Origin: Candidatus Pantoea bituminis
GTDB lineage: Bacteria; Pseudomonadota; Gammaproteobacteria; Enterobacterales; Enterobacteriaceae
Length of the DNA stretch: 64,000 nucleotides
Direction of reading: 5' to 3'
Assembly: GCF_018842675.1 (NCBI RefSeq)
Contig: NZ_JAGTWO010000004.1
Span: 434,001 to 498,000 of the forward strand
Below, one piece after another: positions 58,682-64,000 of this stretch. The translations under genes and the position numbers were made by a program. The stretch's first letter is position 1. Each line of letters opens with the position of its first letter. Under the pieces are notes generated by a model. That model did not search any database, was not told the origin of the DNA, and saw only the letters and a list, made by a program, of their open reading frames with translations.

Positions 58682-60784
58682 ATGCTGCTGGTCACCTGGG
58701 ATGGCGTTTTGATCTGCGTTTCGCTGATCGTCGCTTTTATTGCCTCTTTTACTGCTCTGGATACGGCGGGACGCGTAGCGGTTTCTCGTGGCTGGCTGGC
58801 GCGCTTATGGCTGGTGATCAGCGGCACCGCGATGGGCATTGGTATCTGGGCGATGCACTTCATTGGCATGTTGGCGATGATGATGCCGATGACCATGCGC
58901 TATGACGTGCGACTGACCGCAATATCGCTGGCGGTAGCGATCGCCGCATCAATATGGGCTTTTAACCAAACCGTCAACGAGCATCACTTGACGCGCCGCC
59001 GTCTGTTATATGGCAGCCTAATTCTTGGCGCAGGCGTAGTGGTGATGCACTACCTTGGCATGAATGCGCTGTTGATCGCGCCTACACCGCACTGGAAACT
59101 TGCGCTGGTTGCGCTCTCAGTTTTGATTGCTTTTGTGGCGTCAGGCGTCGCGCTGTGGCTGGCTTTTCATTTGCGTCAAGGCGAGAAAAACCTGTTATTA
59201 ATGCGCGGACTCGCCTCGTTGGTGATGGGTATAGCCATTGCGGGGATGCACTATGTTGGCATGGCGGCGGCAGAATTTGATCAGGCCAGCAGCATGCACA
59301 GCCATGGCGCTAGCGATCAAGGTTTAGCGGTGTGGGTAACTATGATTACGCTTACCATCCTTGGCATAACGTTGTTGAGTTCCATGTTGGATGCGCAACT
59401 GCACGCCGCGCGTCTTACCGCCAAACTCAACCGTGCCAATCTCGAACTTCGCCAACTGGCGATGCATGACAATCTCACGGCACTGCCCAACCGCGTCATG
59501 CTTGAGCAGCGACTGCAGAACGCGATCAAAAAGGCGACGCTGGATGACAGCGGATTTACGGTGATGTACATGGATCTCGATGGCTTCAAAGCGATCAATG
59601 ACACATGGGGACATCACGTTGGCGATCGCTTACTGATTGCGGTTGCTGCTCGTTTGCAGGATGCATTGACCGACCAGATGCTGTTGGCTCGATTAGGTGG
59701 CGACGAATTCGTACTGATGTTTGACGATGGCGATGAAAAGCGTGCCATCGCGCTGGCGCAGAAGCTGGTAAAAATGATTGAGGCACCTTTTGAGTTAGAT
59801 CGCTACTCGCTGCATGTCTCGCTGAGCCTGGGCATTGCGCTTTTCCCGCTGCACGGGCGCAACAAGCAAGAGCTGATGTTCAACGCCGATTCCGCGATGT
59901 ACCACACCAAACACAATGGGCGTAATGGCTGGAGCCTGTTTGAAGCGGCGATGAGTACCTCTGCGCAACATCAACTGGAGCTGGCGAACGATTTATGGCA
60001 AGCCATTGATCGCCAAGAGATGCGGCTATTTTATCAGCCAAAGTTCCGTTCCAGCGGCAGCGAGCTGATCGGTTTTGAGGCGCTTCTGCGCTGGCAACAT
60101 CCTACGCGCGGCTTGCTGATGCCCGATCTTTTCCTACCGCGAGCCGAGAAAACCGGGCAAATCGTAGCGTTGGGTAATTGGGTAATCAACGAAGCCTGCC
60201 GTCAACTCAAGCAGTGGCATAAAGAAGGCAACAGCCGTTGGACCGTATCAGTTAACCTGTCAGCACTGCAATTTCATCAGCGCGATTTGCTCAACACCCT
60301 GGCGCAGGCCTTGTCGCATCATCAGTTACCCAGCGGTGCATTGATGCTGGAAATTACCGAAACCATTGCCATGCGCGATCCGCTGTTTAGTCAGCTGCGC
60401 ATCCGTGAGTTACAGCAGCTGGGGGTCAAAATTGCCATCGATAATTTCGGTATCGGCTACGCCAATCTGCTGCATCTCAAACATCTTGAGGCCAGTGAAC
60501 TTAAAATTGACCGCAGCTTTATCAACTGTCTGCGTGCAGACAGCGAAGATGCGACGGTGGTCAGCGCAATGTTAACGCTGGCGCAGAGTCTGAACTTAAG
60601 CATGGTGGCTGAAGGCGTGGAGACAGAAGAACAGCAGCGTTTACTGACCGGTTTGGGCTTTGATGCGCTGCAAGGTTATTTACTGGGTAAACCGACACCC
60701 GCTGAATATGTGAGTGAATTTATGACGATCGCCTCTTTTTCCGCGTTGCGCACCGAGCGCTTAATGCCGTTAACCGATGCCTGA
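58682..60784 (+). CDS. MHYT-GGDEF-EAL c-di-GMP protein 1 (degenerate EAL)
   Basis: 700 residues from ATG 58682, six bases after GAGGAG. The N-terminal seven-helix MHYT sensor has three His motifs (MHFIGM near residue 58, MHYLGM, MHYVGM), thought to bind metal and sense a gas. GGDEF is intact at 339-343. The RxxD allosteric I-site is absent. The EAL domain keeps EALLRW, the NLS Asn, ETIAM Glu, KIDRSF Lys, EGVET and QGYL, but the metal-binding DDFG motif reads DNFG (Asn588). Cyclase activity is likely, and phosphodiesterase activity doubtful. Tandem paralogue downstream. Confidence 0.92.
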   Translation: MLLVTWDGVLICVSLIVAFIASFTALDTAGRVAVSRGWLARLWLVISGTAMGIGIWAMHFIGMLAMMMPMTMRYDVRLTAISLAVAIAASIWAFNQTVNEHHLTRRRLLYGSLILGAGVVVMHYLGMNALLIAPTPHWKLALVALSVLIAFVASGVALWLAFHLRQGEKNLLLMRGLASLVMGIAIAGMHYVGMAAAEFDQASSMHSHGASDQGLAVWVTMITLTILGITLLSSMLDAQLHAARLTAKLNRANLELRQLAMHDNLTALPNRVMLEQRLQNAIKKATLDDSGFTVMYMDLDGFKAINDTWGHHVGDRLLIAVAARLQDALTDQMLLARLGGDEFVLMFDDGDEKRAIALAQKLVKMIEAPFELDRYSLHVSLSLGIALFPLHGRNKQELMFNADSAMYHTKHNGRNGWSLFEAAMSTSAQHQLELANDLWQAIDRQEMRLFYQPKFRSSGSELIGFEALLRWQHPTRGLLMPDLFLPRAEKTGQIVALGNWVINEACRQLKQWHKEGNSRWTVSVNLSALQFHQRDLLNTLAQALSHHQLPSGALMLEITETIAMRDPLFSQLRIRELQQLGVKIAIDNFGIGYANLLHLKHLEASELKIDRSFINCLRADSEDATVVSAMLTLAQSLNLSMVAEGVETEEQQRLLTGLGFDALQGYLLGKPTPAEYVSEFMTIASFSALRTERLMPLTDA

Positions 60785-60941
60785 CGATTGATTTTAACTT
60801 TCACAGGCATCGGAACCTTTCATCGTGGAAAGCTAATTAAGTGTTTAGCATTGCCGATAACTTGTACAACAAAACAGTGCGCGATCCGTTTCTCATAATT
60901 AACACCACAGCTGCTCGCACGGCTTTCTCCGGGAACTCAGT

Positions 60942-63059
60942 ATGTTAGTGACTTCATACGACTCTTTTATCGTCATTGTTTCAATTTTGGTGGCGATGCT
61001 CGCCTCGTTCACCGCATTAGACATGGCGGGGCGCGTGGCAACTTCAACCGGCAAAGCAGCGATTATTTGGCTGCTTGGCGGGGGTTTTTCCATGGGTATC
61101 GGTATTTGGGCGATGCACTTCATTGGTATGCTTTCGATGAGCATGGACATGGTGATGAGCTACAGCCCAACCTTTACCGCGATTTCAGCGGCGATTGCCG
61201 TCTGCGCATCAATTTTTGCGCTCTGGTTGGTTTGCCAGGGTGAGTTGCCGATGCAGCGTTTGATAGGCGGCGCGCTGATTATGGGCACTGGCGTGGCAGC
61301 GATGCATTACACCGGCATGGCAGCACTGATGTTTTCACCCGGCATTGTCTGGAACTGGGGCTGGGTGGCCGTTTCGATAGTGATTGCGCTGGTCGCTTCA
61401 GGCGCTGCGCTGTGGCTGGCGTTTAACCTGCGCGAAGGCACATCTAACCGCGTGACGGTATTACGATTGGGCGCCTCGGTGGTAATGGGATTTGCCATCG
61501 CGGGAATGCATTATACCGGGATGATGGCAGCCAAATTTCCCTTGCATGGACACCCGACGCATGAAGGGGTTAACAGCAACTGGCTGGCGATCCTGGTCAC
61601 GGTGGTCACGATAGCCATCCTCGGTATCACGTTGCTGGTATCAATGCTGGATGCACGTATGCAGGCACGCACTTCAATCCTCGCCAGTTCACTGGCGGAG
61701 GCGAACCGCGAGCTGGCACAGTTAGCATTGCACGATAACCTGACGCGTTTACCCAACCGCATTCTGCTGGAAGATCGTCTGGAGCAGGCGATCAACAAGG
61801 CTAACCGCGAACGTACCCATTTCGCGCTGATGTTCATGGATCTGGATGGCTTCAAAGCGGTGAACGACGCTTTTGGCCACCATATCGGCGATAATTTGCT
61901 GATTGGTGTGACCGAGCGTATGAGCCAGCAGATGGAAGGCTATTACACCTTGGCGCGGCTCGGCGGCGATGAGTTTGTATTGCTGATTGAAATCAACGAT
62001 CCCAACGATGCCGCGGCGGTTGCAGACAATCTGGTTAAAGCGGTGGATCGTCCGTTCGACATTTCGCGCTATGAGCTGGTGGTGTCGCTGAGTATCGGTA
62101 TCGCCGTTTATCCGGGTGATGGCGTTGATGAGCGCGAGCTGATGTTCAACGCTGACGCCGCGATGTATCACACGAAAAATAATGGCCGCAACGGTTACAC
62201 CTTCTTCCAGCCATCGATGAATATGCTGGCGCAGAGCCAACTCCAGCTGAACAACGATCTGTGGCACGCGCTGGATAACAACGAACTGCGCCTGTTTTAC
62301 CAACCAAAATATTGCGCGCCGCGCGGCCCGATTCTTGGCTTCGAAGCGCTGCTGCGCTGGGAACATCCAGCGCGCGGATTACTGACGCCAGACCATTTTC
62401 TGCCGATGGCGGAAAAGACCGGCATGATCGTGAGCATCGGTAATTGGGTGATTAACGAAGCCTGCCGTCAACTGCGCCAATGGCATCTGCAAGGACATCC
62501 CCATTGGTCAGTGGCGGTAAATTTATCGTCGCTGCAATTCGAGCAGAGTAATTTGGTGGAAACGGTGACGGAGGCGCTGGCGAAGCATGAGATTCCGCCA
62601 GAGCTGTTGACGCTAGAAGTGACGGAAACCACGGCCATGCGCGATCCCGATGAAAGCGTGCGTATCCTCACTGAGTTGACCAAGTTGGGTGTGAAGGCTT
62701 CTATTGATGACTTTGGTACTGGCTATTCCAGCTTGCTGTACCTGAAACGTTTACCGGCAAGCGAACTCAAAATTGATCGCGCGTTTGTGAATGAGTTACA
62801 GCATCACTCTGAAGACGCCACCATCGTCTCGGCGATTGTGGCGCTGGCGCAGTCGTTGCAACTGAAAGTTGTCGCCGAAGGGGTGGAAACCGCCGAACAG
62901 CAGGCTTTTCTGACCGGCCTGGGCTGCAACACGTTGCAAGGTTATTTGCTGGGCAAACCTATTCCACCTGAACGGATCAGTGAACTGGATAATTTTGTTG
63001 GCACACAAGAGAATGAATTAAAGACAGAACTGCATACAGTTAACTCATCTCTTACCTGA
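60942..63059 (+). CDS. MHYT-GGDEF-EAL c-di-GMP protein 2
   Basis: 705 residues, start ATG 60942 (MLVTSYDSFIVIV). Same layout as the upstream gene: seven-helix MHYT sensor with MHFIGM, MHYTGM, MHYTGM, then GGDEF at 341-345 and a complete EAL domain with EALLRW, IDDFGTGYSSL (Asp590), KIDRAF, EGVET and QGYLLG. The I-site is also absent. Probably a working phosphodiesterase, perhaps with cyclase or GTP-sensing GGDEF. 157 bp after its paralogue. Confidence 0.93.
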   Translation: MLVTSYDSFIVIVSILVAMLASFTALDMAGRVATSTGKAAIIWLLGGGFSMGIGIWAMHFIGMLSMSMDMVMSYSPTFTAISAAIAVCASIFALWLVCQGELPMQRLIGGALIMGTGVAAMHYTGMAALMFSPGIVWNWGWVAVSIVIALVASGAALWLAFNLREGTSNRVTVLRLGASVVMGFAIAGMHYTGMMAAKFPLHGHPTHEGVNSNWLAILVTVVTIAILGITLLVSMLDARMQARTSILASSLAEANRELAQLALHDNLTRLPNRILLEDRLEQAINKANRERTHFALMFMDLDGFKAVNDAFGHHIGDNLLIGVTERMSQQMEGYYTLARLGGDEFVLLIEINDPNDAAAVADNLVKAVDRPFDISRYELVVSLSIGIAVYPGDGVDERELMFNADAAMYHTKNNGRNGYTFFQPSMNMLAQSQLQLNNDLWHALDNNELRLFYQPKYCAPRGPILGFEALLRWEHPARGLLTPDHFLPMAEKTGMIVSIGNWVINEACRQLRQWHLQGHPHWSVAVNLSSLQFEQSNLVETVTEALAKHEIPPELLTLEVTETTAMRDPDESVRILTELTKLGVKASIDDFGTGYSSLLYLKRLPASELKIDRAFVNELQHHSEDATIVSAIVALAQSLQLKVVAEGVETAEQQAFLTGLGCNTLQGYLLGKPIPPERISELDNFVGTQENELKTELHTVNSSLT

Positions 63060-63071
63060 GCAAGCAACGTG

Positions 63072-63103
63072 AAAAAGGCCACATGAGAATGTGGCCTTTT
63101 TGT
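63072..63103 (+). terminator. Terminator after MHYT gene 2
   Basis: A 13-bp stem aaaaaggccacat/atgtggccttttt (63072-63084, 63089-63101) with loop gaga and a T-tract. Confidence 0.92.
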
Positions 63104-63292
63104 TTATCAGGCAGCAACGCTGGATAATCACGGTGAATAAGCCGTAGCGGAATAGAAAAATGAACGTCAGCGTTGAATAGTGAATGCTTATAAAGAGTTA
63201 ATCGCATTAAATCTACAAAAAGTGAAGGGCTGTTTTCGGTGATTATCTCTTGTACATGCTAAAGTCACGGCGTGAAAAAGGAGTGAAACCGC

Positions 63293-64000
63293 GTGGCAAA
63301 ATACCAACGATTAATGGATGACGTTCAGCAGCAGATCGAGGCGGGAATCTGGCCGCCAGGCACGAAATTACCCTCCTTGCGCCAGCAGGTCGCGCAGCAA
63401 GGATTGAGTTTAATGACGGTGCTGCATGCTTATGAATTGCTGGAGAGTCAGGGCTGGATTGTTTCACGGCCGCAATCGGGTTACTACGTAGCACCACGCG
63501 CGTTAGCCGTAAAACCGTTAAGCGTGGCGATCAGTGAAAAGGTCGATATCAACGACTTTGTGTTTGATGTATTGCAGGCCACGCGTGATCCCAGCATTGT
63601 GCCGTTTGGTTCCGCTTTTCCCGATCCGGCGCTGTTCCCCCAACGTCAGTTAATGCGCTCGCTGGCAAATGTTTCGCACCAACTCACCGCCTCCGATGCG
63701 CTGCACAATTTACCTCCCGGCAATGCCACCTTGCGTCAGCTGCTGGCGCAACGCTATGCGCGTCAGGGCATTATGTTGTCGCCGGATGAAATCGTCATTA
63801 CCAGCGGCGCGCTGGAAGCGCTGAATCTCAGCCTGCAATCACTGACAGAACCCGGTGATTATGTCGTGATTGAGCAACCCAGTTTTTATGGGGCGCTACA
63901 GGCGATTGAGCGGCTGAAACTCAAAGCGTTGGCGATCCCCAGCGATCCCACCCACGGTATTGATTTAGTTCAGCTTGAAGAGACGCTTCAGCGCTGGCCG
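63293..64000 (+). CDS. MocR-type GntR regulator/aminotransferase fusion (YdcR-like), 5' part
   Basis: 236 codons are visible, continuing past the window end. GTG 63293 (MAKYQRLMDDVQQQI) lies nine bases after AAAGGAG. The N-terminal winged helix of the GntR type (GIWPPGTKLPSLRQQVAQQGLSLMTVLHAYELLESQG) joins an aminotransferase-like domain (PPGNATLRQLLAQRYARQGI, ITSGALEALNLSL, EQPSFYGALQA). It resembles E. coli YdcR. The PLP lysine would lie beyond the window. The domain serves as a PLP sensor in this family. Confidence 0.9.
   Translation, partial: MAKYQRLMDDVQQQIEAGIWPPGTKLPSLRQQVAQQGLSLMTVLHAYELLESQGWIVSRPQSGYYVAPRALAVKPLSVAISEKVDINDFVFDVLQATRDPSIVPFGSAFPDPALFPQRQLMRSLANVSHQLTASDALHNLPPGNATLRQLLAQRYARQGIMLSPDEIVITSGALEALNLSLQSLTEPGDYVVIEQPSFYGALQAIERLKLKALAIPSDPTHGIDLVQLEETLQRWP

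Overview
The window is chromosomal DNA of a gamma-proteobacterium of the order Enterobacterales, most likely Erwiniaceae (Pantoea/Erwinia type). The housekeeping proteins read as close relatives of their E. coli counterparts, and the backbone order (mug, rpoD-dnaG-rpsU, tsaD, plsY, folB, uppP, cca, ygiM, ygiF-glnE-hldE, ubiK, ribB, zupT, ygiD, ygiC-ygiB-tolC, nudF-yqiB-cpdA-yqiA-parE, ygiN-mdaB, parC-plsC-ftsP, dkgA/yqhC, yghB, metC, exbBD) follows the E. coli chromosome. The genus is an inference. No rRNA, tRNA, CRISPR array, insertion sequence or prophage was seen.

Layout. 1-18 kb: DNA repair (mug), the macromolecular-synthesis operon rpsU-dnaG-rpoD, tRNA modification and maturation (tsaD, cca), lipid and wall precursors (plsY, uppP), folate (folB), nitrogen control (glnE), LPS heptose (hldE), ubiquinone (ubiK), and ribB behind an FMN riboswitch. 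18-31 kb: a small SleB-type hydrolase, zinc uptake (zupT), ygiD, ygiCB-tolC, the nudF-yqiB-cpdA-yqiA-parE run, a LysR regulator, and quinone redox genes ygiN/mdaB. 31-37.5 kb: accessory metabolism, with a PheC-like periplasmic dehydratase and a PTS operon (BglG-type regulator, EIIA, EIIB, EIIC, two class II aldolases) preceded by two CRP-like sites. 37.8-46.8 kb: parC-plsC-ftsP, a duplicated structured repeat, dkgA/yqhC, yghB and metC. 47-51.3 kb: a TRAP transporter lying between metC and exbBD, with Fur-like sites on both sides and a KdgR-like palindrome upstream. 51.5-64 kb: a citrate/tricarballylate-type symporter, a five-gene Csu-type (archaic chaperone-usher) pilus operon, two tandem MHYT-GGDEF-EAL c-di-GMP proteins, and the start of a YdcR-like MocR regulator.

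The most important caveat concerns sequence quality. Twelve or thirteen genes (tsaD, folB, ubiK, sleB-like, ygiC, ygiB, nudF twice, parE three times, EIIC, parC, metC, probably csuE) are broken by single-base length errors in homopolymer tracts, nearly all of them deletions. Restoring one base per tract gives full-length proteins of the expected family size. Several of these genes are essential in E. coli, so the breaks are best read as sequencing or assembly errors, not pseudogenes. I annotate each as one gene across the frameshift.

The most interesting biology is in the accessory blocks: the twin-aldolase PTS operon, the TRAP operon with its KdgR-like operator, the cloverleaf-like duplicated repeat at 42.5 kb, and the Csu pilus beside two paralogous c-di-GMP enzymes, one of which has lost a catalytic EAL-domain aspartate.
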